Counted from the stretch's first letter, positions 1 to 12,234 are shown. The stretch: 64,000 bases of DNA from Osedax fenrisi (GCA_964019155.1 OZ025241.1:90550223-90614222); one strand, 5' to 3'. Translations and numbers: made by a program. Notes: generated by a model not told the origin, from the letters alone.

Positions 1-1484
1 TTACTAATATAATTACTAACTATATCTTATTAATATCGTATACCTCTTTAGTCTATGTTAACCCTTTAATATGCAATTAATAATATTTAATTTGTATAAC
101 AATGAGTAGGAATATATTAGAAAATAAATAATAAACATTACATAATTTATTATTATATAAATATAGATTTTTATTTATAAATATACCCATCTCAATTGTG
201 TGAATTATTTTTTGATTGATATTTGCCAATACTAATGCATTTAATCTACTATCTAGCATAGTAGATCGTAACAACGTATTTATTATTCGTAGCTTACTAA
301 ATCCACGCTAACATGACACAGAACTTGAGGGGTAAACCAATAAAATGTGATCTAATCTCTTATGCCAGAAAATATTTTTTGAATTTTAGGAGATTGTTCC
401 CTCATGTATATGTTTATCCTCATCAGATAGTGTTGAACATATTGATTGATTTGGACATATGGAAATTCGATCTTTCAATCGTTAATTCTTCATACATTTT
501 TTAATAACATCTGTTTAGTGTAGAAAATTAATAGGATTAATAAGATTAATCTAAAAAAACAAACCTTTTTTTCATGAATTATATTATTTGTAATAATGAT
601 TACTTTAATTTATAAGAATGTATAAATAATATTTTCTTAGTATAAAATGTGGTTATAATTTTCATTATTATGGAATCAAACAACTCAGTATAATTTATTC
701 TGTAAATACTAATGATAAAGTATATTAACTTATTAACTGATAATATCTAATCACATGCTTATATTAACATAACATTAACAATTTTATATTATTTTATCTA
801 GATGAGGTACCTTACATAGTCTTTTAAACTTTCATTACTATTCATCTCATACATATTTATAATAATTTATATTATATGTCTTATTATTATTCTCTGAATT
901 AGATATACTTAGATATACTTAGAAAATTAAATTAGATATATTTAAAATAAAAATAAATTATATAATATTTTATTATTAATATTTATTATAAGCTATTTTG
1001 TATTTTATAAAATGTTTTATATAATATGTTTATAAAAGTATGTTATTAACCTTGAATCAATATAAAAACTTGTATATATAAAATATAAAATACTTTTGTT
1101 TCTATATCTTCAATGAATGTGTGCAAATTATTTCTATCATTATTCAATTTAATTAGAATCATCTTTACTATTATCTGATCCTTTATGTTTAGTTATTATT
1201 TTTATTATGATTAGGTATATATAATTATAATCATATATGCTTTCAAGTATATTTTTTATAAATGTTACCTTCAATAGTATGTGTTGGTATCATGAAAGCT
1301 TTCACCTTCATATCAAAGCTTTCAAATATAAAACTTTAAATATTCATAGAAAAAATATTTGACTTATTCATATTTTTTAATAATAAATTTACAATATATT
1401 TGTGGTCATTGGTAATATAATCTAATTCTTTATATTATTTCAGTGCATCGATTAAACCACTATATAGATCTAATGTTGTTTTAA

Positions 1485-1622
1485 TACATGATTTTCGCAG
1501 TCCATCTTGTTGGGCATATTGTTTTCAATTTCTTTGCTTTGTTATTATTAGTATTATATACATGATTTTCGCAGTCCATCTTGTTGGGCATATTGGTTTC
1601 AATTTCTTTGCTTTGTTATTAG
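1485..1622. repeat. 74 bp tandem duplication inside the hAT relic
   Basis: A segment beginning TACATGATTTTCGCAGTCC is repeated at 1485 and 1559. Both copies encode the PTRWTAKIM part of the hAT transposase on the minus strand, so the duplication arose after or during decay of the gene. Confidence 0.85.
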
Positions 1623-2219
1623 GTATAATGTACTATACCTAATTAGGTATAATCCTATTAGTATTATATACAATCAGGAATTTTATCGTTTGTTCATATA
1701 ATAATCCCACATCATGAACCACTCTCAAGGCTTTTCTTATATTTAATTTATTATCTAATGATTATGCTATTAAGTTTGTGCGATGAGCTCCACATTATGT
1801 ATACAAAGTTAATGGCTGTCTAGTCATTAGTATAGTCTTTACACTATTATATTGACCAGACATATTAGCTGCACCGTCATATGACTGTCTTCTTAATTTA
1901 GAAATAGGCAAGTTAAGATGTTAAAGTTCAGATAATATTAAATTTGCTATATTTAAGTTGTATCCTCAGTCATATTGCATATTAATATGCATATTTCTTT
2001 AATTTATAGTTTTTATGCAAATATCGAACCATCAAAATGTCCTGCTCACTTCCGGATATATCTTGAATTCCTTCACATTGAATTGAGAAACTTACATTAA
2101 TATCTTATAATCAAATATTGAATAATTTAGATTTATATAGTTGAATAATTTCATTCTAAATATCACCAGATAACAAGTATCTCTCAGAGATTATCTCATG
2201 AATATTATCATAGTTCATG

Positions 2220-2636
2220 GATGGGGGGGGGGAGGCAAACAATACATAGCCCCCCCCCATATGTTTGGTAAAATTCTTTAGAAAAAATGTTTATTAACAA
2301 AGACAATATACTAGATTTAATATATATAAAATTTATTAATACACATTTCATGGGGGGGGGCAAACAATACTTAGCCCCCCCCATATGTTTGGTAAAATTC
2401 TTTAGAAATTTTGTTTATTAACAAAGACAATATACCTGATTTAATATATATAAAATTTATTAATACACATTTCATGGGGGGGGCAAACAATACTTAGCCC
2501 CCCCCATATGTTTGGTAAAATTCTTTAGAAATTTTGTTTATTAACAAAGACAATATACCTGATTTAATATATATAAAATTTATTAATACACATTTCATGG
2601 GGGGGGCAAAACATACTTAGCCCCCCCCATATTTTT
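2220..2636. repeat. Tandem repeats with G-run/C-run hairpins
   Basis: About three and a half units of 123-129 bp. Each contains ATG plus a run of 7-10 G, a 12-13 base spacer CAAACAATACTTAG, and a run of 8-9 C. Each unit can fold as a G/C hairpin. The remainder of the unit is AT-rich and nearly identical between copies. It lies just inside the GC-rich terminus at 2637-2685, which suggests subterminal repeats of the hAT element. Confidence 0.9.
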
Positions 2637-2685
2637 GAATGGGGGGGTCCGATACCCCCCGCCCCCCCCTGTTCCGACGCCCCTA
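2637..2685. mobile_element. hAT terminal inverted repeat (one end)
   Basis: Read on the minus strand the terminus is TAGGGGCGTCGGAACAGGGG followed by more G. GC-rich termini of this form are common in hAT elements. It is the 5' side of the minus-strand transposase relic. The partner end and an 8 bp target duplication were not seen. Confidence 0.6.
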
Positions 2686-2871
2686 ACTGTAACAATGCAT
2701 TTGTTTATTAAAACATATGTTTCTAATGTTAAACCAGTATTGGTCTGCATTTCTTATATCGTAATTATCTATTTCTCAAACAACTACTTCATGATTACCT
2801 CAAATATTGTATCATATATTACATTAGTGAATACATATGACCTCATACATGGCAACATCACACACAGACAG

Positions 2872-3015
2872 ACCCGAACCAGTGCAAAGACTACAAAGAA
2901 GTTTGTGAACTGATCACCCTGCAATGGAGGAACATTGAACTCACGTTAAATAAGTACATATCTAAAACAAGGGACATCGAATGTATCTTTGCAGACAACC
3001 CATACACATATCCAC
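2872..3015 (+). other. Exon-like GC-rich island, gene unknown
   Basis: One frame is open for about 48 codons with normal codon use (it includes KDYKEVCELITLQW and KTRDIECIFADNPYTYP) in otherwise AT-rich DNA. An AG lies at 2870-2871 and a GT (GTTAGC) at 3016. The reading is like a real internal exon, but I do not recognise the protein and the acceptor lacks a clear pyrimidine tract. It could also be a fragment of a mobile gene. It is on the same strand as KAT14, 19 kb upstream, but no KAT14 similarity was seen. Confidence 0.42.
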
Positions 3016-3191
3016 GTTAGCCTATTCATGTATACGATCTGACTCTAAGCTGCTTATATTCACAGATTATAGGTTTGAAAAAATAATAGACAATCGTATT
3101 TTTTTAATACGAATTCATTATTATTTTTTTTGAATTGAATTTATTATATTTATATTTATTTTGAATATAAAAATAATTATTTATATATAAT

Positions 3192-4231
3192 CAGGGATGG
3201 GGTCAAATACGTATTTGTATTTGTATTTAAATACGTTGATTTTGTGTATTTGTATTTATATTTGAATAGTTATTCAGTGATGTATTTGTATTTGAGTGTT
3301 GTATTTGGTGTATTTGATCAAATACAGTTTTAAATACACTTTTTAAAATATTTTAATTTAATAATTTAATAGAATGTAGAATTACTTTGTGAATGTAAAA
3401 AAATTATATAATAGAAAACTTATTTTCAAATAATTGTATGAATACTATATGCAAAGATTTTGCGAAGCAAAGATATAACATTCCCTATGCATGCAACGTA
3501 ATTTAGTAATACCCGATGCCGCTGCTAGCAGTAGTATCGAATCACTAAAATATATTGAGGTTCTTCTCTGTTTTCATACAACAATGTTTTCATTTCTCTA
3601 TTAAATTATATTCAATATAAATTAGCTTTTACTCACCATATATACGTATAGCATATTCGTATAACATATCATATTTGTTTGTTATACATTAGTAATGAAC
3701 ACTTAGTTTTCATCATATAAATACTAATTTAAAGCATATTATTTAACATTTTAAAAGTGTATAGTTTGATACGAATTTACATTATAAACAACAAATAGTT
3801 CCTAAAAGTAACCCGATTTATGTTATACTGCGATACAAAAAACAAGGTACTTGTATACAAATTCGAATTACACGATTTCGCGTAAGTGTTATATCTTTCT
3901 TAAAAAAATCTTTGCTATATATATAGATTTATGAATTTATATTCTATATAGAAAATGTATTATAAATTATAATATCCCAATCAATCAGTCTATTGTTTAC
4001 AGTTTTTTATTTTATTGATTTTCTTTAGGAATTAAATATATTTCAATTATGCAATCTGGTATAAGGATAAGGATTAATATTTTATATAAAATATGATTTA
4101 ATATTTAATATGTTAATATTTGTATTTTGTATTTGTATTTGTATAAAAATGTAATAAATATTTGTATTTGTATTTGATTCTTTAAAAAAAATGTGTTTGT
4201 ATTTGATAAAGTGTATTTGACCCTAACCCTG
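3192..4231. mobile_element. Non-autonomous hAT-type element
   Basis: Left end CAGGGATGGGGTCAAATAC and right end (read inverted) CAGGGTTAGGGTCAAATAC match at 17 of 19 positions. Flanking 8-mers TATATAAT (3184-3191) and TATATAAC (4232-4239) agree at 7 of 8, as expected for a hAT target duplication. Subterminal DNA is rich in TATTTG/CAAATA words. There is no transposase. A second small element is nested at 3451-3915. A deleted relative lies at 56139-56638. Confidence 0.82.
3451..3915. mobile_element. Inverted-repeat MITE, copy 1 (nested)
   Basis: About 465 bp bounded by inverted repeats beginning GCAAAGATTTT and continuing to AAAGATATAACA at both ends. The middle includes the word GCTGCTAGCAGTAGTATCGA, conserved in copy 2 at 8452-8932. 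It sits inside the hAT-type element 3192-4231, so it inserted later. Confidence 0.85.
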
Positions 4232-4337
4232 TATATAACACGATAATTTATTAAATATTAGATTTTAAAGTGAATTTATTATAAACTTAAAATTGTTAGG
4301 TACTTTTTATTAGCAACTATTATATTTTTGTATTTAC

Positions 4338-4374
<37 letters not shown>

Positions 4375-4561
4375 TTTATTCAAATTATTTAAGGGTATAT
4401 TTACTAAATCCATTATTGCAAGCTTTTACATGTAAATAGATATACGTGGGACCCACAAATAATTATTTTTAATACCCACGTCATGGGTGCTATTACTCTA
4501 GAAACTTCTTTGTAAGTACTAGTTGGTTAATTACCAACATTTATTAAGTATTAAATTTAGA

Positions 4562-4602
<41 letters not shown>

Positions 4603-5251
4603 GATATTAGAGCTATATAGTTATAAGTGAAAACTTCATCTAAGTTCCTGGATAGGAAGAATGGACTCCACTAAAATAACTATATATATATACACATGGT
4701 ATCCATAAAAACTTGTATAGGTCGTCTATTCGATTGCATGGATATGACATTTTAGAAATATGCATCCTTGTATAAGTAGTAAATAATAAACTTCTCTTTA
4801 TTCAGTGATAATCAGGTGGGTAGTAGGGGCTTAGATACCCATTCTAAATTAATTATCAGATATCTACAAATACGTACTTGGCTATATACTATATATATAT
4901 ATACGTGTTACATATACGTGTATTCGCACTATATATATTATATGATATTATTTATGATTATATGCTTATATATTATTGTATACATATATATTATTGTGTC
5001 AATCATGAAGTGTATACGAGTGCATGTAAATATATATTTACATATAATTGTATACATGTTTCATATATAGATATTTTGTGTTTGTTTATTTTTTCGGATT
5101 TTTTTAGATGTATGGCTGTGTTATATATATATTCTCTTTTTAAGTATAATATATTATTTTTAATTATCTATAATATCTATATAGCGAATATAATCAACAT
5201 TACAATACTATTCCTACTCGATTAGATAATCATCATGGTGAAGGACAATAG
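4232..5251. other. AT-rich intergenic DNA with AT microsatellites
   Basis: No gene is seen. (AT)n tracts occur near 4343-4370 and 4570-4600. A short inverted repeat, ACGTGGGACCCAC paired with ACCCACGT, occurs around 4444-4480. The ORFs in 4816-5225 are products of TATA-rich repeats. Confidence 0.7.
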
Positions 5252-5360
5252 GAAGGTGGAAAGTTTCAACGCGTGACTAAAACCCCTGTGGTCAGTGCGG
5301 CCTATAGAGCTACACGAGGACTTCTCGTACCGGTATCGCCCCCTGTAGTTCACTTCGTAG
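5252..5360 (+). other. Exon-like GC-rich island, gene unknown
   Basis: The segment between CAATAG (AG at 5250-5251) and GTTATC (GT at 5361) is open in one frame for 36 codons, including FQRVTKTPVVSAAYRATRG. Base composition is far more GC-rich than the flanks. It may be an internal exon or an exon relic. The product is not recognised, and the other frames contain stops. GC-rich DNA continues to about 5440. Confidence 0.33.
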
Positions 5361-5540
5361 GTTATCTTATAGCACAAACATGACTGTATCCGCTGCCAGT
5401 AGACTTCATCATCTCTAGCAAGTATAAGCCCATCTTAAAGGAGTAATTAGTAATACATTGTTATAACTCCCGAATGTTTATTTAAAATATGCAATTCATT
5501 TTAATTTCATAAATGTCATGGTATATTTATTTGAATTATA

Positions 5541-6094
5541 AAGTGCTGTTCACATGAGAAATCTATTCCAGCAATTTCGCAATGGAATTCTTAAGTATTT
5601 ACAAAATGTGATTGTCTGTGTTTTTCTGCGATTATTGATAAATTTTCTAATCCGAATTTATTCTAGTTTTATGACAATTTATGAAATTGATAAACAAGTA
5701 TACTGATGAGTATTAATGCATACCTAATGCATTTACCTTTCTACTGGTCAATCTATTTATAATCTTTTACGATTTTAATTGATTAAAATGATGTTATTTA
5801 ATCGTTAATTTAATCTTTAATTAATAATTAATAAATAATTAATAATTATAATTATAATATATAATTCTTATATAATTATTAAATTATGAATATATATATT
5901 ACCACTTTATGATTATATAATAAACTTAAGTTCATAAGTTCTTCAAATGTATATATTTTTAAGAATTCTACTGACAAAATATATTGCTCATGTGAACACC
6001 CTACAATTTATACCGCTAGGGAATTTTGAAACTGATATTCTTAAGAATTTTATTGCAAAATTGCTGGAATATATTACTCATGTGAACAGCGCTT
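5541..6094. mobile_element. MITE with GCTGTTCACATGAG termini
   Basis: The left end AAGTGCTGTTCACATGAG and the inverted right end AAGCGCTGTTCACATGAG differ by one base. Similarity continues inward through ATTCCAGCAATTT and AATTCTTAAG. A second, partial right-end copy (CTCATGTGAACACCC) occurs near 5987-6000, so the right end seems duplicated. No coding capacity. Confidence 0.8.
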
Positions 6095-7456
6095 AATACA
6101 TTTAATTAAAAGCTGATATATATATATAAGAGCTATTAATTATAAACAACAATTTTAAATTTAATTTCATATTTACGAGACATTATAAATTTAGAACCTG
6201 TCTTATAAGATATTCATTTAATTTATTAATTTAGTTATTAAGATAATATTTATAAATATAAATATTAGTATTAAAATTCTTTATATTTTTGTAATATTCT
6301 AGGATATATAATAATATATTATTAAATAATTAAATTATTAATATTTAAGTGTTATAATTAATAATATTACGTCTACATATTATATAATATTGTATTTAAT
6401 TGTATTTAATTGTATAAATTGTATTTAATAAAAATAAATATTGATACAATGATCTAATGATTATTTAATGCTTCGCTTGCCGAACACTTAACTACGTAAT
6501 GAATAAAAAACTATATAACACACACAGTAAATATGTTAATCGTGACCATCACCTATTCATGAAGATAAGCGCTATGAGTTTAGATGTCCTGAATGGGACC
6601 TCCTCTGGAGACATACACCTCTCATGATAAATACGTTAAGAAGATTTCATTATACTAGTGATACCATAGTTTCAGTTACTTCACTTTCGTATTTTACCCT
6701 CATCAATATTTAACTTACATTTAATGATTTGTTACGTTAAATTATCATTAGATACGTTACTAACAACATTTTCTGCATAAAATATGAAAGTATCATGATA
6801 ACATATAGTTATATTTAATCGTGATATAAATAAATAATAGATGTGTAACAGAAATGCTTTCAATGTTTGCCTACATGTATTTCATTAGACCGCTAGAGGA
6901 GTTATACACATAAATATACAACTTAGAGTAATTAGAATTGTTCACTTCGCAGATAATAGGATTCTTTGAAATATCTCATTTAACGAATTATTTAAAGTTT
7001 ATAAATGAATTATTCATTAGAAAATTAATCTATATTTTGATGTACACATATATAGATATTTTATTTCACTTACATATCAGTATTATTGTAATTAAAATCA
7101 ATATAAATTATATTTCATAATATAATTATCAATCAAATGTATAATAATTTATTAATTTGTAATATTAACTCGATCATAATAATCATAATAAGTTATATTT
7201 AGATTTGTACATCTATCTTTGTTATTTCCCATCATTTCTATATCTACGAAGTTTATTGATTTTAAAACACTACGATAAATATTTTTTAAAAGGATATCTA
7301 TCTAAAAAGTATAAGTATATTTACATTCAAGCCATGCGTACATTATATATCTTCACCACCACTCACCGTAGCCTCATCATTAGTAGAACATGTACAGCAC
7401 ACGTATCCAGTCGTTACGACTCATGCTGCCATCTGCAGGAGAGTCACGTGAAACAG
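6095..7456. other. AT-rich DNA with a weak exon-like patch
   Basis: Mostly AT-rich with no gene. A GC-richer patch at about 6545-6720 is open on the plus strand and includes EDKRYEFRCPEWDLLWRHTP. I do not recognise it and see no convincing splice sites on both sides. A further GC-rich patch at 7330-7460 is partly open in several frames. Confidence 0.4.
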
Positions 7457-7520
7457 TTCTTACAAGAACTTAACCTGCCGTCATAACTCTATCGTTATCT
7501 ACACAAACACTGTTATAGAG
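7457..7520 (+). other. Weak exon candidate
   Basis: A 64 bp stretch between AAACAG and a good donor (AGAG|GTATGT at 7521) is open in one frame and reads SYKNLTCRHNSIVIYTNTVIE without its last residues. No pyrimidine tract precedes the acceptor. The product is unknown. Confidence 0.2.
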
Positions 7521-7784
7521 GTATGTAGTGGTCAACTGTATGGGTAGGTCAGCAGTTATGATATTAATGCACAGTAACATTTGTATAAGGGTTTTGAAAT
7601 TTTTTCTTTAAAAAAATATGTTCTAATACATTTTTTTTACTTATACTTTTTATATATATCTAATTAAATATCATAAATTAAATTTTAGAATTAAAGTATA
7701 AACGTGAGATTATAATATTGTGATTTCATATGATATTTCTATAAATGAGGTTTTTCTATCTTCTAATCTAAAACATTTCTATAT

Positions 7785-7856
7785 GTGAGGCTCAGCCATC
7801 TAATGCGTCAGACAAGCAGGCAGTATGATGCGGGTTCAAGCCCGGTCCACACCCAT
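7785..7856 (+). other. tRNA-like sequence (pseudo-tRNA or SINE head)
   Basis: The stretch contains GCGGGTTCAAGCCCGGT, close to a tRNA T-arm / Pol III B box (GGTTCAAGCC), and upstream a block like a D-arm (GAGGCTCAGCCATCTAATG). The T stem has a mismatch and I could not fold a clean acceptor stem, so it is not a normal tRNA gene. It may be a decayed tRNA or a tRNA-derived SINE head. Confidence 0.35.
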
Positions 7857-8138
7857 ACAATAAGTCTTAGCATAATATGTATGGAGTGATCTTATGTATA
7901 TAAAAATGACCAGATCTTATTAAATTATGGATGCCTTAACATTAGAATATCTTCAAAAGCATATTAAAACCATTTGGTTATAAGTAATAATTTCATATTG
8001 ATGAAAAGACTCCTCCAAAATTAAAATAATAAACAACATAATATTATAATACCCTACATACTTAATTCATATTACATGTAATAAATATATTTCAATAAGT
8101 ATATCGTTATAATTTGTTTTTGTTGGAATTTTATGTTA

Positions 8139-8139
<1 letters not shown>

Positions 8140-8178
<39 letters not shown>
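8140..8178. repeat. (AT)n microsatellite
   Basis: Pure TA/AT dinucleotide tract in AT-rich DNA with no gene nearby. Confidence 0.95.
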
Positions 8179-8183
<5 letters not shown>

Positions 8184-8451
8184 TGTACATAAGCATATAC
8201 AATTATATAAATATAGAATTGAAACTAATGTACTTTTTTCAATATAAATTTAATTATAGTATTAATTACATTTGAAAAATATGTAATCACATATAATGAT
8301 ACAAATATAATTACACATTTATAATAAGGTTAATAAGTCTTATTATTAATATACATATATATATAAATAATTTATAAATATCTATATAAATATATTCCTA
8401 TTTCTTTAATTTTATATTCCTATTTATATTTTTATATCATTTATATTATAT

Positions 8452-8932
8452 ACAAAATTTTGCGAAGCAAAGACATAACACTTCCTATCTATGCAATATG
8501 AACAATATTCAGGTGTTCCCGCTGCTAGCAGTAGTATCGAAATCACTGAAATAGATTTAGTTTTAGTTCAGGTTCTATAAAACAGTGTTTTCAATGCTAT
8601 ATTTAATTACATGCAATATAAATAAGCTTTTACTACCACATAGATATGTATAACATTTAAAACCAACATATCCTATTGATTTGTTATATATATAAATATT
8701 TGTAATGAATACATGGTTTTCATTATATAAATAATAATTTAACGCATATTATTTAACATTTTAAAAGTATATAGTTTGATACGAATTTACATTATAGACA
8801 CATTATAGTACATAGTTCCGAAAATTGACCCTATATATGTGACGATATAAAAAACAAAATGCATTGTTTTTTATACAAAATCTAATTTCATGATTTCGCA
8901 TGAGTGTTATATCTTTCCTTAGAAGAATATGT
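8452..8932. mobile_element. Inverted-repeat MITE, copy 2
   Basis: Collinear with the copy at 3451-3915. It shares TTTTGCGAAGCAAAGA at the left, GCTGCTAGCAGTAGTATCGA, TATAGTTTGATACGAATTTA and the inverted AAAGATATAACACT at the right. It stands alone here rather than nested. Confidence 0.85.
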
Positions 8933-9551
8933 GATATATACAAGCAAATAATTCAAGTATTAATAATAAAATAATATATTTACTATTTTCTTATTTTGAT
9001 TTTATCAGTATATTTTTTATAATACATATATAGTGCACAAAATACCTATACTATTCAATATTACTTATAAACTAATATAATTTTCTAAGTATATAGATAA
9101 TAACTAAGTCTATATTAATCCCATCTATTTGTTAAAAAATTAATATAAAATGTTAATACTCTATATATTTAGTTATTAAAAAATCAATATTATTCACAAT
9201 AATCATCATAAACAACATAATAACTAATAAAATAAAACATGAATATTATATCTCATTGTAATTTATAAAAAAATTTATTCTGTAACTTTTATAGAAATTA
9301 TAGATAGAGTTATTTATAACTTATAAACATTATGCAAGAAATACTATCTATTAATATATTAAGTATATTACAAACAATTGTTAGATTCTAAGGGTTTCAC
9401 TTAGAATCTAAGTGTGAGTTAATTCAACTTAGTTAATTATTATTATTTAATTAATACTGATAACTAATTTTAATATTTATTTATTGATTGATTGATAATT
9501 TATTTAAGCAAATATAGTCGAAAGTGTAAATATTTACTAACGATAATTATA
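8933..9551. other. AT-rich DNA, no gene; one perfect hairpin
   Basis: No coding sequence is seen. A perfect 12 bp inverted repeat (TTAGATTCTAAG at 9381-9392 and its complement at 9400-9411) with a 7 base loop is the only clear structure. Confidence 0.75.
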
Positions 9552-9554
9552 TTA

Positions 9555-10179
9555 TTTAAGGGTGCAAGCGCGGGTTCGGGCTTACCATGTTAATTATAGC
9601 TCTAGCTAAAATTCTAAGGATACTAAACTAATAAAGATAATGAAGTAATTTTCTTTTATTTAATAGATATTATTCTACTGCATAAAAGTATTGACTTTTT
9701 ATAAATATACTTTATTTAAAATTATGTAAAAAAAATAGTTTAAAATAGTTGAAATATATTTTATATTTTTTTATTAAAAATTTGAAGTTTATTATAATTT
9801 ATTTTAAAATATAAATTATAATACAATGTCCTGTCAATATTAATATAGTATTACTTTTATTTATATACAGTACAATTTTCAGATACAAATATTAATAATC
9901 AAAGAATTAATAGGCTTTTACCTATGCTTACTAAGTGCAAAAAGTAAAAAATAGAGAAAATTACATTCAAAGTTTTTTTTAAATAAAGTCTTGTCAATTT
10001 CATATTATTTTTAATTTGATTGATCTTGTAAAACACTTTATATTGATAGAAATACTCCACTATAATTTAAAATATTTTACAATATGATAAATAAGATACT
10101 GAACATGGATAATACGTAATAAAAAAAATAAAAAAATAAAAATATTATGCATATTTTAACCCTCACTTGCACCCTTAAA
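9555..10179. mobile_element. MITE with TTAA-GGGTGCAAG termini
   Basis: Left end TTAAGGGTGCAAGCGCGGGTT and inverted right end TTAAGGGTGCAAGTGAGGGTT match at 19 of 21 bases. The element is about 620 bp and non-coding. A TTAA at both borders would fit piggyBac; TAA followed by GGG would fit PIF/Harbinger. Sequence alone does not decide between them. Confidence 0.8.
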
Positions 10180-10559
10180 TAAATAAAGTGTAATATGAAA
10201 TTAAAAAATGAATATATTAAAACAGTTTATCATTACCGTAAAAATAAACGTAAAATTTTAAATTTTATCGTAAAATAATTAAAAATAGAAATAAAATACT
10301 ATGTTTTATAAATGAGGGCATCGAAATATTCTATGTATACTTTAGATATATTGAATTATTCTTAATTTGTAACCTATATTAATAATACATTATTAATTAT
10401 ATAGTTTAATAATTAATGATACATTTTAAATATATTACAAACATAACATGTTTAGAATAATATAAACAAATAATGTAATATTTATCATTTTTAAAATCTG
10501 TAATAATAGTACATTATTAATTTTATGCTTTTTGCAATTTATGATTCTATATACAAGAT

Positions 10560-11350
10560 TACCTCTAACAAATATATTACCTTGTCTAATTTCATACTAT
10601 TACTTACCAAACTATGTGTTAATAATTCAACATTCATTACTATAATTACTTGTTATAGACCCCCCAATAATGATTATATAATCTTCTTAACTAAGAGAAA
10701 GCGTTCTCGACTAATTGACTCATACTACAAATATCACAGGTAACATTCCATTTGAATCCGACAGACCACACACTCTTATTTAATCGAGCTTCTCAGTCAA
10801 TGTAATCTTACCAACACAACAGCTTTCCAACACATAACACAGCTACACCATTGACATCATATTTACAACCCTCGACTCAGTGCTACTTACTAACTTACTT
10901 AACTTTATCATCTATATTAATACACCAAAGTTATTAGAAAAATAACTTCCTTCCGTAACCTTACAAAAAGTAATGTATACAATATTCTATAGATATCAAT
11001 GAATCTCACCATTCTACACTAACTTCAATATCATACTTCCACAACTTACTATCCCTACTCATTAGCAAGCATGTGCATCACAAAAATAAATATTCTTCCT
11101 ATATATAATAACATACCTTGGTTCTCGCCCAAACTTATGGCACCTTAAATAGTTATTAAAACTGTTCATAATTATAAAAATAAAACTATTTCTCAAAATG
11201 TAGACAACCTCTCCCACTTATATTCTAACTGAAACGTTTATTGCATACTCCTTTACACTTACAAATCTAAATATTTTACTGATGATATTTTAAATAGGTT
11301 TAATTATATTAAGGGGTGTATATGTTCGTTTTAATTCTGTATCAATAATT
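10560..11350 (+). pseudogene. Decayed LINE ORF2 fragment (endonuclease region)
   Basis: Plus-strand frames, with shifts between them, give motifs typical of the APE-type endonuclease of jockey/CR1-like LINEs: ITCYRPPNNDY near 10640-10670, LIELLSQCNLTNTTAFQHI near 10780-10840, TIDIIFTTLDSVLLTNL near 10850-10905, then PWFSPKLMAP and KTVHNYKNKTISQNVDN near 11120-11200, a usual linker region. Many stops and frameshifts; clearly dead. Opposite in strand to the LINE at 15-19 kb and too diverged to be the same copy. Confidence 0.62.
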
Positions 11351-11424
11351 ATTTTACTTATTCAACATATTCAAATATAATTCACTACCTTTCAATGGAT
11401 GTATATATATATATACTATGTCAC

Positions 11425-11642
11425 TCAAAAGTAACTATAAGTGCTTTATTTAAATATTATAAACATACTCTTTATAGACGAAATATTATATCATGTTTAT
11501 GACGAAAGTAATTTTAGAAGCTTATATTTAAGAATTTTTGTTTACATAATTTATAATATTTGGAAAATTCTACCGTTTGATAAATCTTTATTAAATTCTC
11601 AGTTTATCCATGATATATTGATGATGGTATAGTTACTTTTGA
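11425..11642. mobile_element. Short MITE with 15 bp perfect inverted repeats
   Basis: TCAAAAGTAACTATA at 11425-11439 is the exact complement of 11628-11642. It is 218 bp long. A 63-codon open frame fills most of the inside, but it is AT-rich and shows no recognisable features, so I do not call it a gene. Confidence 0.7.
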
Positions 11643-12234
11643 ATATAAATATATATATTATTTGATACACTTATAATAAAAATCTTTTTTCAGTAAAAAA
11701 ATTGACAAAGTTCTTTGATCATTATCTAATACCTATCATATGATATAAGTAGGTATTAAGTAGGTATATACTATATAGTTATATAGGAATGTTATCTATA
11801 AAGTAATACAAAAATAGTCATTTATAACTTTATATCGGTGGTTGGTATATTATAGTAGACCTATTATATATTATAGGAGTTTATAGTTAATTACTATTAT
11901 ATGTAATGTAATGCCGGATACTGTAATGAATAGAATGTAATCATTTAAAATAATTCGAAAATATGATTCAAATTATTTAATCTCACAGATATTTTGAACA
12001 ACAACATGGCATATATGGAATCTCCAAACTTTTATAATGGAGTTGCTATGGCAGATAAATAAAAAAAAACAAAGCTTATCTAGCGGCACCTTAGAATAAA
12101 TTCAAGGTATTAATAATTTACAAATAATTTATTCTGATATAATGTTAATATAATAATTCTATGTTATACTAGAATTAATAGGCATACTTCGTGTTATGAT
12201 GTCATTAAGATGCATAAAGAGGAAGAGGGAAGCA

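Larger units (their letters stand above)
80..2685 (-). pseudogene. Decayed hAT transposon (DUF4371/ZMYM1-like transposase)
   Basis: Read on the minus strand, separated fragments give family-typical motifs in the right order: CEGIQDISGSEQDI around 2095-2005, RRQSYDGAANMSGQYNSVK around 1915-1815, LKPICPTRW around 1620-1565, LYSGLIDALK near 1465, and the C-terminal dimerisation tail GFSKLRIINTLLRSTM followed by RLNALVLANI around 310-200. Frameshifts and stops lie between them, so no active transposase is encoded. The presumed 5' end of the element is the GC-rich terminus ending at about 2685. The other terminus is not visible and probably lies left of the window. hAT transposases are cut-and-paste enzymes; this copy is a fossil. 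Motifs are read directly; the family name is from knowledge of hAT proteins. Confidence 0.82.

Noticed and set aside
2635..2913. 92-codon ORF starting in the G/C-run region
   Set aside because: The start is in the hAT terminus and the end overlaps the better frame of the exon-like island at 2872-3015.
4816..5225. Overlapping ORFs of 84 and 115 codons
   Set aside because: Almost only I, Y and V from TATA-rich repeats; no start context or domain.
10650..10739. Possible exon between TTATAG and CACAG|GTAACA
   Set aside because: Its translation (CYRPPNNDY) is the endonuclease motif of a LINE, and further LINE motifs follow to 11200.
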